A stretch of DNA of 64,000 nucleotides from Marinobacter arenosus (GCF_019264345.1 NZ_JAHVAO010000001.1:2294001-2358000); one strand, 5' to 3'; shown: positions 43,445 to 52,789, counted from the stretch's first letter. Numbers and translations are program-made. The notes: generated by a model from the letters alone, not told the origin.

Positions 43445-44824
43445 ATGATTCGATGGAAGTTCTCATGCAGTGCCCTCATTCTCCCGCTGTTGCTGGCCGG
43501 CTGTAGCGACGGCGGCAGCAACGCCGCCAGCGAAACCACAGCCGCAGATCTCAAACCACCCGCGGAAACCGGCGTGCTCAAGGTCGCCACCCGCAATGGA
43601 TCGACCACTTATTACCTGGACCGGCACGAAAATCCGGTCGGGCCGGAATACGCGCTGATCAGCGATTACGCCCAGGCCCGTGGCTGGGAGGTGGAATGGA
43701 CCATGCTGGATTCGACGGGCGAGGTCCTGAAATCCCTGGATGCGGGTACAACCCATCTCGCCGCCGCCGGCCTGACCCATCTGCCATCCCGGGACGAACG
43801 TTTCACCCGAGGCCCGGCCCATACCGAAATCACGGAACAACTGGTGTGCCACCGGGATGCCCGCCCCCTGCCCCGGCAGCCTGAGAATCTTCCCGGCACC
43901 GAGATCGTCGTCACCGCCGGTTCCAGTTATGTGGAAACCCTCAACACGCTGAAGGAACAACACACGGGCCTCGAGTTCAAGGAAGACGACAAGCGGACCA
44001 CCGAGGTCATCCTGTCGGCGGTTGCCGAGCAGGACATCGGCTGCACCGTGGCCGATTCCAACATCGTGCAAGTGATGCGCCGCCATTTCCCGCATCTGGA
44101 AGTGGCGATGAACCTGACCACCGGACAGAATCTCGGCTGGTACCTCCCATCGGGCTCGGACGACCTGGCGTCGGATGCCCGGGAATGGATGAACAGCAGC
44201 GCCGGTGACGAAGCCATCGGCCGCATGGAAAATCGCTACTACGCCTACATCGGCGATTTCGATTTCGTGGATCTCCGCGCCCTGAACCGTCGCATTGAGG
44301 ATCGTTTGCCCGACTTCATCGACGAGTTCCGGGAGGCCGAAGCCAAGACCGGCATGCCGGCGGACTTGCTGGCAGCCCTGTCTTATCAGGAGTCCCATTG
44401 GGATCCCGAGGCGAAATCCCCCACCGGTGTTCGCGGCATCATGATGCTCACCCAACGCACCGCGGAATCCCTGGGCGTGGATAACCGCCTGGACCCGTAT
44501 GCGGCCATTGACGGCGGCGCCCGCTACCTGGCGGACCGGCATCGCCGACTGCCGGAGACGATCCCGGAGCCGGACCGCACGTTCCTGGCCCTGGCCAGCT
44601 ACAATATCGGTCGCGGCCACCTGCTCGACGCCCGAGAACTGGCCCGCTCACTGAACAAGAACCCTGACTCCTGGCAGGATATGTCGGAGGTTCTGCCGCT
44701 GAAAGCGGACAAACGCTACTATCCGAGCACCCGGTACGGCTATGCCCGAGGCTACGAGCCCGTGCATTACGTGCAACGCATCCGCAACTACCGGGACGTG
44801 ATTCAGGAAGCGTTTCATGAATAA
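43445..44824 (+). CDS. mltF: MltF-type membrane-bound lytic murein transglycosylase
   Basis: A 459-residue lipoprotein that cleaves peptidoglycan glycan strands, forming 1,6-anhydro ends. Lipobox LLAGC with C20. Residues about 45-275 are a solute-binding (SBP_bac_3) regulatory domain (LKVATRNGSTTYYLD). Residues about 290-455 are a lysozyme-like SLT domain with catalytic E316 in YQESHWDPEAKSPTGVRGIMMLT and the family segments YNIGRGHL and VHYVQRIRNY. ATG 43445 starts the lipoprotein signal; the longer frame back to 43193 lies inside the epimerase gene. The next gene, 59 bases on, also has an SBP_bac_3 domain. Confidence 0.92.
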   Translation: MIRWKFSCSALILPLLLAGCSDGGSNAASETTAADLKPPAETGVLKVATRNGSTTYYLDRHENPVGPEYALISDYAQARGWEVEWTMLDSTGEVLKSLDAGTTHLAAAGLTHLPSRDERFTRGPAHTEITEQLVCHRDARPLPRQPENLPGTEIVVTAGSSYVETLNTLKEQHTGLEFKEDDKRTTEVILSAVAEQDIGCTVADSNIVQVMRRHFPHLEVAMNLTTGQNLGWYLPSGSDDLASDAREWMNSSAGDEAIGRMENRYYAYIGDFDFVDLRALNRRIEDRLPDFIDEFREAEAKTGMPADLLAALSYQESHWDPEAKSPTGVRGIMMLTQRTAESLGVDNRLDPYAAIDGGARYLADRHRRLPETIPEPDRTFLALASYNIGRGHLLDARELARSLNKNPDSWQDMSEVLPLKADKRYYPSTRYGYARGYEPVHYVQRIRNYRDVIQEAFHE

Positions 44825-44883
44825 CGCCAAGCGTTCATCCAAATGTGACAAGGGAGCGCGGTCGGAAACGGCCGCGCGTGACT

Positions 44884-45951
44884 ATGCTTAAACGGATTCT
44901 GTCCTGTGTTTTTCTGCTGGCCCTCGCCACCGCCGGCCAGCTTCATGCCGCCGAAACCCCGCTGAAAGTCGGCATCACCGAAGTGCCACCGTTCGTCATG
45001 CAGACCGAGGACGGGCGATGGGAAGGCATCAGCATCGACCTTTGGCGGACCGTGGCGGCGGGCATGGATCGGGACTTTGAATGGGTACCCATGGCGTTCA
45101 GCGATCTGCTGAGCGCCACCGAAACCGGGGAGATCGATGTCGCCGTCGGGGCCCTGACCATGACCGCCGACCGGGAGGCGCGCTTCGATTTCAGCCACCC
45201 GTTCTATCAGACCGGGCTGTCGATCGCGGTTCCGCCGCAACCGGAACAAAGCCTGCTCGCCAGCCTGAAGGCGCTGATCAGTTGGCAATTCGTCAGTGTC
45301 GTGCTGGCGCTTGGCGCGCTGCTGCTGGCCGTCGGTTTTGCACTCTGGCTGGTGGAACGCCGGCGTAACCCGGAACAGTTTGGCGGCTCCGCCGCCCAGG
45401 GCATTGGTTCGAGCTTCTGGTGGGCGGCAGTGACCATGACCACCGTAGGCTACGGTGACAAGGCGCCGGTGTCCTTTGCCGGTCGGCTGATTGCCCTGGT
45501 CTGGATGTTTGCCGGCTTGATCATGGTGGCCAGCTTCACGGCGGCCATCACCTCCTCGCTGACCGTCAGTAACCTGCGCACGGGCATCCAGGGGGCCGAT
45601 GACCTGCCAGGCAAGGTTGTTGCCACCATCAACGGTACCGCCAGTCAGCGCTATCTGGAGGAACAGCGAATCCGCTACCAATCCTATCCGGACCTGACCT
45701 CGGCCATGGTGTCCGTGGCAGAAGGGGAGACCGATGCCATTGTCTACGATCGCGCGCTCCTGCAGTACCGGAACCAGCAGCTCGGTCAGCAGCAGCTGTC
45801 GATTCTGCCGGGCATTTTCGCCGAGCAACTGTATGCCCTGGCCTTGCCCGAGGGTCGCCCCCTGAGGGCCAGAGTCTCCCAGCAGATTCTGCGCATGACC
45901 GAGTCCCCAGACTGGCGCGACGTCCAGGCCAGTTACCTCGGTTCCGAGTAA
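44884..45951 (+). CDS. GluR0-like ligand-gated potassium channel
   Basis: A 355-residue protein with the layout of bacterial ionotropic glutamate receptors: signal peptide (LSCVFLLALATAGQLHA), S1 ligand lobe (25-120), helix M1 (about 133-157), pore loop with the K+ filter TTVGYGD (186-192), helix M2 (about 202-224), and S2 lobe (235-355). The S1/S2 halves form an SBP_bac_3-type amino-acid-binding fold on the periplasmic side, including DVAVGALTMTADREARFDFSHPFYQTGLS. Four subunits should make the channel. The start is uncertain between ATG 44884 and GTG 44878. The mltF gene upstream is probably co-transcribed. Confidence 0.88.
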   Translation: MLKRILSCVFLLALATAGQLHAAETPLKVGITEVPPFVMQTEDGRWEGISIDLWRTVAAGMDRDFEWVPMAFSDLLSATETGEIDVAVGALTMTADREARFDFSHPFYQTGLSIAVPPQPEQSLLASLKALISWQFVSVVLALGALLLAVGFALWLVERRRNPEQFGGSAAQGIGSSFWWAAVTMTTVGYGDKAPVSFAGRLIALVWMFAGLIMVASFTAAITSSLTVSNLRTGIQGADDLPGKVVATINGTASQRYLEEQRIRYQSYPDLTSAMVSVAEGETDAIVYDRALLQYRNQQLGQQQLSILPGIFAEQLYALALPEGRPLRARVSQQILRMTESPDWRDVQASYLGSE

Positions 45952-45988
45952 CGGTGAGCGCGGGCGCGCCAGGGCAGCGCCCGCGTCG

Positions 45989-47515
45989 TCAGGATCCGAA
46001 CAGCGCGGAACGCAGCGGTTTCAGGAAGCCGCCGGTGTCACGGGCGCTGGCGTGGGTACGTTTGCCGTCGAACTCCAGGAAGCCGTCCTCGATGGGCTCG
46101 AACCGGAGGATCTTCACGTCCTCAAGGTAGTTCTGGGAGGCCTTCCAGGGGCCGTGGGTGCCCTGGCGGGGCAGCCGGTCCGCGGCCCGCTTCACGTAGC
46201 CGGAGTTGAGCGCACCGAGGATGGTGTCCTCGCCCCGACTGTTCTCGGTGTCCCGGGCCATCACCACCCGGTAGCCGCGCTTGTCCATCAGGTTCATCAG
46301 GCGGCACAGGTATTCAGCGGCGATGTCCACTTTCAGGGTCCAGGAGATGTTGGTGTAGCCAAAGATCATGCCGGCGTTGGGCATGCCTTCCACCATCACG
46401 TTCTTGTAGATGACCTTGTCCTTCATCAACACCGCCTGGCCATCCACCGTCGGCTTGATGCCACCGAGCATCTGGATCTCCAGGCCGGTGGCCGGAACGA
46501 TGATATCCGCCTCCAGCTCCTCACCGGATTTCAGACGGATGCCGGTTTCGGTGAACCGCTCGATGTGGTCGGTGGCGATGCTGGCTTTGCCGGTCTTCAG
46601 GGCGGTGAACAGATCGCCGTCTTTCACGACACACAGGCGCTGATCCCAGGGATCGTAATCCGGGGTAAAATGCCGCATGTCGGCTTGACCGTTCACCTGA
46701 CGCTTGATGATCCCGAGGAACATCCGGCGCATGAATCTGGGGCTCTTGCGGGATCGCTGGTACAGGAAGCGGGAAATCGCCACATTGCGGGCCCGGGTCA
46801 GCTTGTAGGCCACTGAATCCGGCAGAACTTTCTGCAGCCCGAGTGCCAGCTTGTCAGTGGACGGCAGGGGCATGAGATAGGTCGGGGACCGCTGGAGCAT
46901 GGTCACATGGCCGGCTTGCTCCGCCATGGTTGGAACCAGCGTGATGGCGGTGGCGCCGCTGCCGATCACCACAACCTTCTTGCCCGCGTAGTCCAGATCC
47001 TCTGGCCAGTGCTGAGGGTGCACAATCTGGCCCTTGAACTCGCTTTCGCCCGGGAAATCGGGCGTGTAGCCGTGGTCATAGTTGTAATAGCCGGTACAGC
47101 CGACCAGGAAATTCGCGGTGTAGGTCTGAGTCTCACCGGTGGCCTCGTGTTCGGCGGTGACTCGCCAGCATTTATCGACGCTGGACCAGTCCGCGGTTTT
47201 CACCGCCAGGCCGTAACGGATGTGGCGGTCTACGTCATGTTCCCGTGCGGTTTCCTGCACGTATTGCTTGATCGACGCGCCATCCGCCAGCACCTTGCCA
47301 CCCACCCAGGGCCGGAAGTTGTACCCAAAGGTGAACATGTCGGAATCGGACCGGATACCCGGGTAACGGAACAGGTCCCAGGTGCCGCCCAGGGACTGGC
47401 GGCGCTCAAGAATGGCGAAGGACTTGCCCGGGCAGTCCCGACGCAGGTGGCACGCCATTCCGATCCCGGATACGCCCGCGCCTATAATCAGGACATCAAA
47501 GTGTTGCTCATTCAT
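45989..47515 (-). CDS. Baeyer-Villiger flavin monooxygenase, EtaA-like
   Basis: A 508-residue FAD/NADPH monooxygenase. GAGVSGIG (12-19), GGTWDLFRYPGIRSDSDMFTFGY (43-65) and the complete type I fingerprint FKGQIVHPQHW (160-170), plus VIGSGATAITLVP for NADPH. The RYPGIRSDSDM segment is typical of the EtaA (EthA) subgroup acting on long-chain or aromatic ketones. It differs clearly from the other BVMO in this window (28880-30460). No regulator gene adjoins it; the SGNH esterase upstream on the same strand (start of BVMO lies 94 bases after it) could hydrolyse ester products, which is speculative. Confidence 0.9.
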   Translation of the reverse strand: MNEQHFDVLIIGAGVSGIGMACHLRRDCPGKSFAILERRQSLGGTWDLFRYPGIRSDSDMFTFGYNFRPWVGGKVLADGASIKQYVQETAREHDVDRHIRYGLAVKTADWSSVDKCWRVTAEHEATGETQTYTANFLVGCTGYYNYDHGYTPDFPGESEFKGQIVHPQHWPEDLDYAGKKVVVIGSGATAITLVPTMAEQAGHVTMLQRSPTYLMPLPSTDKLALGLQKVLPDSVAYKLTRARNVAISRFLYQRSRKSPRFMRRMFLGIIKRQVNGQADMRHFTPDYDPWDQRLCVVKDGDLFTALKTGKASIATDHIERFTETGIRLKSGEELEADIIVPATGLEIQMLGGIKPTVDGQAVLMKDKVIYKNVMVEGMPNAGMIFGYTNISWTLKVDIAAEYLCRLMNLMDKRGYRVVMARDTENSRGEDTILGALNSGYVKRAADRLPRQGTHGPWKASQNYLEDVKILRFEPIEDGFLEFDGKRTHASARDTGGFLKPLRSALFGS

Positions 47516-47609
47516 AACCGGCCTCTCGACTCCCTTGTTGTTGTTCCGATCACGCCTCTGGAATCAAGATAGCCCAGGCGGGCGCGGGTGGGAATTGGCC
47601 GGGCCGGTG

Positions 47610-48326
47610 CTACCGGGCCGTTGTTTGAGCCAGTTCACAGATGGCCCTGGCCGAGTGCTCGGCCCAGATCCGGTAGGCATTCGCGCCGGGGTGAAAACCG
47701 TCGGCCGCCATGAAACCGGGCTCCAGTGGAAAGCCCACCGACAGGAACCGGGTGCCCGCCCGGTGGCGGCAGAAGTCCTCCAGCAACCCGTTGAGCTGCC
47801 GGGCACGCAGACCTAGGTACCAGCGCAGGGGCTGGGGCAGCGCCGGAAACAGGTGCATGGGCGGAATGGCAGTAAACAGGACGAGTTGCGCGGAAAAACG
47901 ATCGGCCAGCTGGCCGGACAACTCGTCCAGGTGTTTCAGCCATGGCCGGTCACGGGTCCGGCCGGTGACGTCGTTTACGCCGATGGACACCAGTACCACG
48001 TCAAACCGGGACTCCGGCTCCTGCACCAGGGCCCTGAGCACATCGCCCGATGTGCGCCCGGTCTCTGCAATCAGTCGCCAGTGCAGCCGGAATCGCTGAC
48101 CGAGTTGCGCGGCCAGGCAACCCGCGAGGGCCTCACTCTGATTGGTCACCCCCACACCTGCCGCCGCCGAGTCACCGACAATCAGCAAGCGCAGCTCAGG
48201 ACCGTGACCCGTCACGCCTTCACGCTCACCTTCCGGCTCCGGCAACCGGGGCGTGATGCGGCGTACGTAATGGCCCTGGCCGATCAGGATCGGCCCCAGG
48301 GCCAGTGTCGACAGTGGGTAAAGCAT
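47610..48326 (-). CDS. SGNH/GDSL-family esterase
   Basis: A 238-residue hydrolase. S53 in IVGDSAAAGVGV is the nucleophile, the oxyanion-hole asparagine is in SIGVND (115-119), and D209-x-x-H212 in DGFHPG completes the catalytic residues. The N-terminus may be a membrane anchor (LSTLALGPILIGQGHYV) rather than a cleaved signal. It acts on carboxyl esters or acetyl groups of sugars or lipids; substrate is unknown. ATG 48326 was preferred to the upstream ATG 48383, which lengthens a poorly conserved tail. Confidence 0.85.
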   Translation of the reverse strand: MLYPLSTLALGPILIGQGHYVRRITPRLPEPEGEREGVTGHGPELRLLIVGDSAAAGVGVTNQSEALAGCLAAQLGQRFRLHWRLIAETGRTSGDVLRALVQEPESRFDVVLVSIGVNDVTGRTRDRPWLKHLDELSGQLADRFSAQLVLFTAIPPMHLFPALPQPLRWYLGLRARQLNGLLEDFCRHRAGTRFLSVGFPLEPGFMAADGFHPGANAYRIWAEHSARAICELAQTTAR

Positions 48327-48479
48327 GGCGGTTGATTCGATCGTCCCGGTTTCTGGATGTTCTGACCTTAGTCGAAATACCACCGATTAAAAAGAACCGG
48401 GGCGTAGGGCGCGGGAGGATCTCCCTCACCGCCGACCGGCCTAGACTGGCAACTCTCCCTTCGATCAGGAACCCTTCCA

Positions 48480-49364
48480 ATGACCGGTCCGATACTGATT
48501 CTCGGTGGTGCCTCACTCGACACCATTGTTCAACTGCCGGAACTGCCGGCCCCGACACCTCAGACCATCTGGCCCGAGGCCAGCTACCGGGCCCTGGGCA
48601 GCACCGGGGCCGGCAAGAGCCTGAACCTGGTCGCGTTGGGCCACCGCGTGGTGTTCCACACGCTGTTGGGCGACGACCACGAGGGCCGACAGGTCCGTGC
48701 CGCCCTGCAGCACCCCCGCCTGCACCTGCTGGAAACCCAGACCGCGGCCGCAACCGAACAGCACACCAACCTGATGACGCCCGACGGCAAGCGGATTTCG
48801 CTGTTCGTGCAGCCTCCCGCCGAGCCCGACTCCCTGGACTGGCAATCGGTGCGACGGGCCGCTCGGGATTGCGCCCTGGCGGTGGTCAATATTCTCGGCT
48901 ATACCCGCTCCGCCCTGCCCTGGCTTGGAGCGGACAAGCTGCCCATCTGGACCGACCTGCACGATTACGATGGCGCCAACCCCCACCACCAGCCCTTTAT
49001 CGACGCCGCCCGGGTGATCTTCCTGTCCAGCGACAACCTGCCGGACTACCGCCAGACGATGGCGCACCTGGTACAGCAGGGCAAAGACTTCGTGGTCTGT
49101 ACCCACGGCGCTGCCGGCGCGAGCCTGCTCACCGCGGCAGGCGAGTGGCTGGAGCAGCCGGTGGTTCCGGCCACCCGGGTGCTGGACACCAACGGGGCCG
49201 GCGACGCCTTCTTCAGTGGCTTTCTGCACCGTTACCTTGAGGGAGCAGCATTGTCGGAATGCCTGCGGGCCGGCGCCGTTTGCGGGGCCCTGTGCGTGGC
49301 CAGCCGGTCGCTGGCTCCTGCTGACCTCAGCCCGGAAAAGCTGGGGGTGGAATCCACCGGATAG
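48480..49364 (+). CDS. PfkB-family carbohydrate kinase
   Basis: A 294-residue ribokinase-fold sugar or nucleoside kinase. LGSTGAGKSLNLVALGHRVVFHTLLGDDHEG is the first PfkB signature with the substrate-binding GxG region, and DTNGAGDAFFSGF the second, with D242 as catalytic base. The substrate is not predictable: ribose, fructose-like sugars or nucleosides are all possible. It diverges from the SGNH esterase. Confidence 0.88.
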   Translation: MTGPILILGGASLDTIVQLPELPAPTPQTIWPEASYRALGSTGAGKSLNLVALGHRVVFHTLLGDDHEGRQVRAALQHPRLHLLETQTAAATEQHTNLMTPDGKRISLFVQPPAEPDSLDWQSVRRAARDCALAVVNILGYTRSALPWLGADKLPIWTDLHDYDGANPHHQPFIDAARVIFLSSDNLPDYRQTMAHLVQQGKDFVVCTHGAAGASLLTAAGEWLEQPVVPATRVLDTNGAGDAFFSGFLHRYLEGAALSECLRAGAVCGALCVASRSLAPADLSPEKLGVESTG

Positions 49365-49440
49365 CGCCAAAGGTCGGGATTGAGCGGGCATCTTCCCTGT
49401 GCGACAGTCAGAAGGTCATTCACTGCGGGACGCAATACCC

Positions 49441-50469
49441 ATGAAAACCGTTTTCTCTCCCCTGCACAGTCGTCGCGCCGTCAAAACCGAATTGGATGGC
49501 GGTATCCTGATCGATCCCCATGAAAAGCCGTCCCGGGCGGAGACCATCCTGGCCCGGGTAAAAAGCCAGGGGCTCGGGGAGATCCTGGAGCCGGAGGAGT
49601 TCGGGCTGGAACCGGTGAAACGGGTACACCGGGCCGACTACGTTGCCTTCCTGGAAACGTGCTGGGCGGACTGGGTCGCCGCCGACAAACCCGGGGAGGC
49701 CATCCCCGCGGTCTGGTGCGGTCGTGGCATGCGGGCCAGGGTTCCAAAGGACATTGATGGCCGCCTCGGCTACTACAGCTTTGCCGCCGAAACCTCGATT
49801 TCCGACGGCACCTGGGAAGCCGCGCGGGCCTCCGCCAACGTGGCGCTCACGGCCCAGCGACTGGTGGCCCGAGGGGAACGGGCCGCGTTCGCCCTGTGCC
49901 GGCCACCGGGTCATCATGCCCACGCCGACCTGTTCGGCGGCTACTGCTTTTTCAACAACGCCGCCATTGCGGCCCAGGCGTTCCGGGACCAGGGCGCCGA
50001 ACGGGTGGCGATTCTCGACGTCGACTTCCACCACGGCAACGGCACCCAGGCGATTTTCTACAATCGCCGGGACGTGCTGACCCTCAGTCTGCACGGCGAC
50101 CCGGACCTGGTGTTTCCGCATTTTCTGGGCTTCGAGGATGAAACCGGGGAAGGTGAAGGCGAAGGCTACAACCTGAACATCGTGTACCCTCCGGGTACCC
50201 CATACAGCACCTGGAGCCAGGGCCTGGAAACGGCCTGCGAGCGGATTGCCGGATTCCGGCCGGACGCCCTGATTGTCGCGCTCGGCGTGGACACCTTCGA
50301 GGAGGATCCGATTTCATTCTTCAAGCTGAAATCGGAGGACTATCTCAGCCTGGGCCGGCGGCTCGAAGCGCTGGGTCTGCCGACGGTGTTCACCATGGAA
50401 GGCGGTTACGACGTGGACGCCATTGGCGTCAATGCCGTTAATGTCATGCAGGGATTCGACGGAGCCTGA
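49441..50469 (+). CDS. aphA: Acetylpolyamine amidohydrolase (class II HDAC-like)
   Basis: A 342-residue zinc deacetylase closely matching the characterised Mycoplana ramosa enzyme of 341 residues. Zinc ligands fall at identical positions: D195 and H197 in DVDFHHGNG and D284 in GVDTFEEDP. H158/H159 in PPGHHAH and Y323 in EGGYDVD are the catalytic residues. It removes acetyl groups from acetylputrescine, acetylspermidine and similar compounds, releasing polyamines. ATG 49441 gives the family-typical MKTVFSPLHS start; the open frame to 49399 does not. Confidence 0.92.
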   Translation: MKTVFSPLHSRRAVKTELDGGILIDPHEKPSRAETILARVKSQGLGEILEPEEFGLEPVKRVHRADYVAFLETCWADWVAADKPGEAIPAVWCGRGMRARVPKDIDGRLGYYSFAAETSISDGTWEAARASANVALTAQRLVARGERAAFALCRPPGHHAHADLFGGYCFFNNAAIAAQAFRDQGAERVAILDVDFHHGNGTQAIFYNRRDVLTLSLHGDPDLVFPHFLGFEDETGEGEGEGYNLNIVYPPGTPYSTWSQGLETACERIAGFRPDALIVALGVDTFEEDPISFFKLKSEDYLSLGRRLEALGLPTVFTMEGGYDVDAIGVNAVNVMQGFDGA

Positions 50470-50481
50470 GGCTCCGGGGGT

Positions 50482-51102
50482 TCAGCCCTTGAACCCCTTG
50501 CCCAGCAGGTAGACCTCCCGAGAGCGGGCGCGGGAGGAATCCGGTTTGCGCACCACGACCTTGTCGAACACCGCCCGGACTGATTTCAGGTACTCGTCGT
50601 ACCCTTCGCCCTGAAACACCTTGGCGAGGAAGCTGCCCTTGGGCTTGAGCACCTGGCACGCCATATCCAGCGCCAGCTCCACCAGGTACATGGACGAGGC
50701 CTGGTCCGCCACCGTCACGCCACTGATGTTCGGGGCCATGTCGGAGATCACCACATCCACCGGGGCATCGCCCAGGGTCGCCATGATCTGATCGAATACC
50801 TCGTTCTCGGTAAAGTCACCCTGAATAAATTCCACCCCGGCGACCGGGTCCATGGGCAGGATGTCGGAGGCGATGACCCGGCCCTTGTGGCCCACCAGGT
50901 TGGCCGCAACCTGGGACCAGCCGCCCGGAGCCGAGCCCAGATCCATCACCACCATGTTGGGATGAATCAGGCGGTCCTTCTTGTTGATCTCCAGAAGTTT
51001 GTAGCTGGCCCGGGAGCGATAGCCGTCCACCTGCGCCTGTTTCACGAAGGGGTCGTTCACGTGCTCTTCGAGCCAGCGGTTGCTGCTTTTGGATCGGGCC
51101 AT
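50482..51102 (-). CDS. rlmE: 23S rRNA 2'-O-ribose U2552 methyltransferase RlmE
   Basis: A 206-residue SAM-dependent methyltransferase (FtsJ/RrmJ) that methylates U2552 of 23S rRNA late in 50S assembly. The catalytic tetrad K35-D121-K161-E196 is in place, and [15 protein letters not shown] (51-65) binds SAM. In many gammaproteobacteria rlmE precedes ftsH. Here its downstream neighbour is the convergent deacetylase, so the usual rlmE-ftsH operon is broken at this site. The promoter is in the symmetrical region 51137-51198. Confidence 0.95.
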   Translation of the reverse strand: MARSKSSNRWLEEHVNDPFVKQAQVDGYRSRASYKLLEINKKDRLIHPNMVVMDLGSAPGGWSQVAANLVGHKGRVIASDILPMDPVAGVEFIQGDFTENEVFDQIMATLGDAPVDVVISDMAPNISGVTVADQASSMYLVELALDMACQVLKPKGSFLAKVFQGEGYDEYLKSVRAVFDKVVVRKPDSSRARSREVYLLGKGFKG

Positions 51103-51136
51103 AGGAACTCATCAGTCGGGAAGAAACCAGGGGCCT

Positions 51137-51198
51137 ATTGTACGTGGCGCGCCAACGCCCGGCAAAATCCTGACAACGGCGCCCGGCGCACGTACAAT
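51137..51198. promoter_or_regulatory. Mirror-image divergent promoters for rlmE and the SpoU gene
   Basis: ATTGTACGTG (51137-51146) and CACGTACAAT (51189-51198) form a perfect 10-bp inverted repeat. Plus strand: CTGACA (51170-51175), 17-base spacer, TACAAT (51193-51198). Minus strand: TTGCCG (51165-51160), 17-base spacer, TACAAT (51142-51137). Both are good sigma-70-type promoters, and their cores overlap the same region. Confidence 0.75.
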
Positions 51199-51258
51199 CG
51201 GTGCACCTTGGGCCGGGCCGGCTCGGGACGATCTCACGGGCACTAGCGGGCGACCATC

Positions 51259-51993
51259 GTGAACTTGAACGACATCCGAAAACTGCACCAGAAAAAATAC
51301 CGCCAGGCCTTCGGGCATTACCTGGTCGAGGGTGAGCATCTGGCGCTGGAACTGCAAAAGGCCGCCAGCAGCCAACCCGCGCTCGAAGCCGCCGAGCTCT
51401 ACGTCACCGACGCCTACGCACACTGGCAGAGCCCGTTCCGGACGCATCTGGTCAGCGAACGTCAAATGGCACAACTGGCCGACACCCGAACCCCGCAAGG
51501 CATTCTGGCGGTGGTCCCCATGCCCACGCCGGACCCCGGCCGGGCCTCACCGGCGCCGGGGGAAAAAGCCATCTACCTGTACGAAGTCCAGGATCCGGGC
51601 AACCTCGGCACCGTTTTGCGCACCCTGGCCTGGTTTGGCGGCTTTCGCTGCCTGCTCAGCCCCGGCAGCGTTGACCCCTACAACCCGAAAGTGGTGCGTG
51701 CCAGCATGGGCGCTCTGTTCCATGTTCCCCTGGCCACCGACGTGCCACTGTCGCAACTCGCCAGCCATTATCAGCGCGTTGCCTGCCTCGACCTGAACGG
51801 GGCAGCGCTGACCTCACCGGGGTTCCGCCAGCACGATTGCTACCTGTTCGGCAACGAGGCCCGCGGGGTCCCGACGCAAGCCCTGAAGGAACTGGCGGCC
51901 GCGCCCTACACCATCCCGGGGCACGGAGACATCGAGTCATTGAATCTCGCGACCTCCGTCAACATCTGCGCCTACGAGCTGATCCGGGGTTAA
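51259..51993 (+). CDS. TrmH/SpoU-family RNA 2'-O-methyltransferase
   Basis: A 244-residue SPOUT enzyme. The N-terminus (LHQKKYRQAFGHYLVEGEHLALE) is a substrate-recognition extension as in rRNA methyltransferases. The C-terminal SPOUT domain carries VQDPGNLGTVLRTLAWFG (motif 1), FGNEARGV (motif 2) and SLNLATSVNICAYE (motif 3), the trefoil knot. Start GTG 51259. The target is an rRNA or tRNA ribose; pairing with rlmE through divergent promoters supports an rRNA role. Confidence 0.88.
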   Translation: MNLNDIRKLHQKKYRQAFGHYLVEGEHLALELQKAASSQPALEAAELYVTDAYAHWQSPFRTHLVSERQMAQLADTRTPQGILAVVPMPTPDPGRASPAPGEKAIYLYEVQDPGNLGTVLRTLAWFGGFRCLLSPGSVDPYNPKVVRASMGALFHVPLATDVPLSQLASHYQRVACLDLNGAALTSPGFRQHDCYLFGNEARGVPTQALKELAAAPYTIPGHGDIESLNLATSVNICAYELIRG

Positions 51994-52094
51994 CGCGGGC
52001 AGCCTTGAGCTTTTTTGGCAGTCAGTCTGGCGGATATCGTCATTGCCCGTAGCTTGCTAATTGGCGAGGATGGGGCCCTGAAGCCCCACTCCGG

Positions 52095-52769
52095 ATGACG
52101 ATTATGGATGCCTATCTCCAGCCCAGCGCTTTCTTTGACTATGACCAGCCCGAGCTCAAAGCCTGGATAACCCGTCAGTTGGAAGGTGTCCCCGAGGATC
52201 CGGTGGAACAGATCAAAGCGCTGTACCTGGCGGTCCGGGACGGCGTCAGTTACAACCCCTACGTGTTCCGCACCGATCCGGAAACCTTCAGCGCCAGCCA
52301 CGCGCTGACCAGCGGCGAAAGCTACTGCATTCCGAAAGCGGTCCTGTTGGGCGCGGCCGCCCGATCCATCGGCATTCCCAGCCGACTGGGCCTGGCGGAT
52401 GTGCGCAACCACCTGTCCAGTCCGAAACTGATCGAGTGGCTGCAGTCCGACATCTTCCGGATGCACGGTTTTATTGAGCTGTTCCTGAACGGGCGCTGGG
52501 TGAAGGCAACGCCGGCGTTCAACCGGCAGTTGTGCGAATTGATGGGCGTGGCTCCGCTGGCGTTCGACGGTGAGCACGATTCGGTCTTTCAGGAGTTCAC
52601 CGATTCCGGTGACGCCCACATGGAGTACGTGAACGATCACGGCGTTTTCGACGACGTTCCCCACGAATTCATCGTGTCGGGAATCCGGGATGCCTACCCG
52701 CATCTGTTCGGGGACACCGAGCTCACGCCTTCCGAGCGAACCAGCCTGGAAGCCGATCTTGACCGATAA
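52095..52769 (+). CDS. Transglutaminase-like protein
   Basis: A 224-residue cytoplasmic protein of the transglutaminase-like cysteine protease superfamily. C78 in SGESYCIPKAVLLGAAARSIGIPSR and H124 in MHGFIELFLNGRWVKATPAF sit as expected, but the third catalytic residue, normally Asp after the W-V motif, is replaced in WVKATPAFN. Activity may therefore be altered. Such proteins hydrolyse or transfer amide bonds; the substrate is unknown. The start may be ATG 52095 or ATG 52104. It converges on the binding-protein gene (20-base gap). Confidence 0.78.
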   Translation: MTIMDAYLQPSAFFDYDQPELKAWITRQLEGVPEDPVEQIKALYLAVRDGVSYNPYVFRTDPETFSASHALTSGESYCIPKAVLLGAAARSIGIPSRLGLADVRNHLSSPKLIEWLQSDIFRMHGFIELFLNGRWVKATPAFNRQLCELMGVAPLAFDGEHDSVFQEFTDSGDAHMEYVNDHGVFDDVPHEFIVSGIRDAYPHLFGDTELTPSERTSLEADLDR

Positions 52770-52789
52770 CCGGCCGACGATCGCAGGCG

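Noticed and set aside
50477..50497. Hairpin GGGGTTCA/TGAACCCC as a terminator
   Set aside because: It overlaps the last codons of rlmE and has no T-run, so the base pairing may be incidental.
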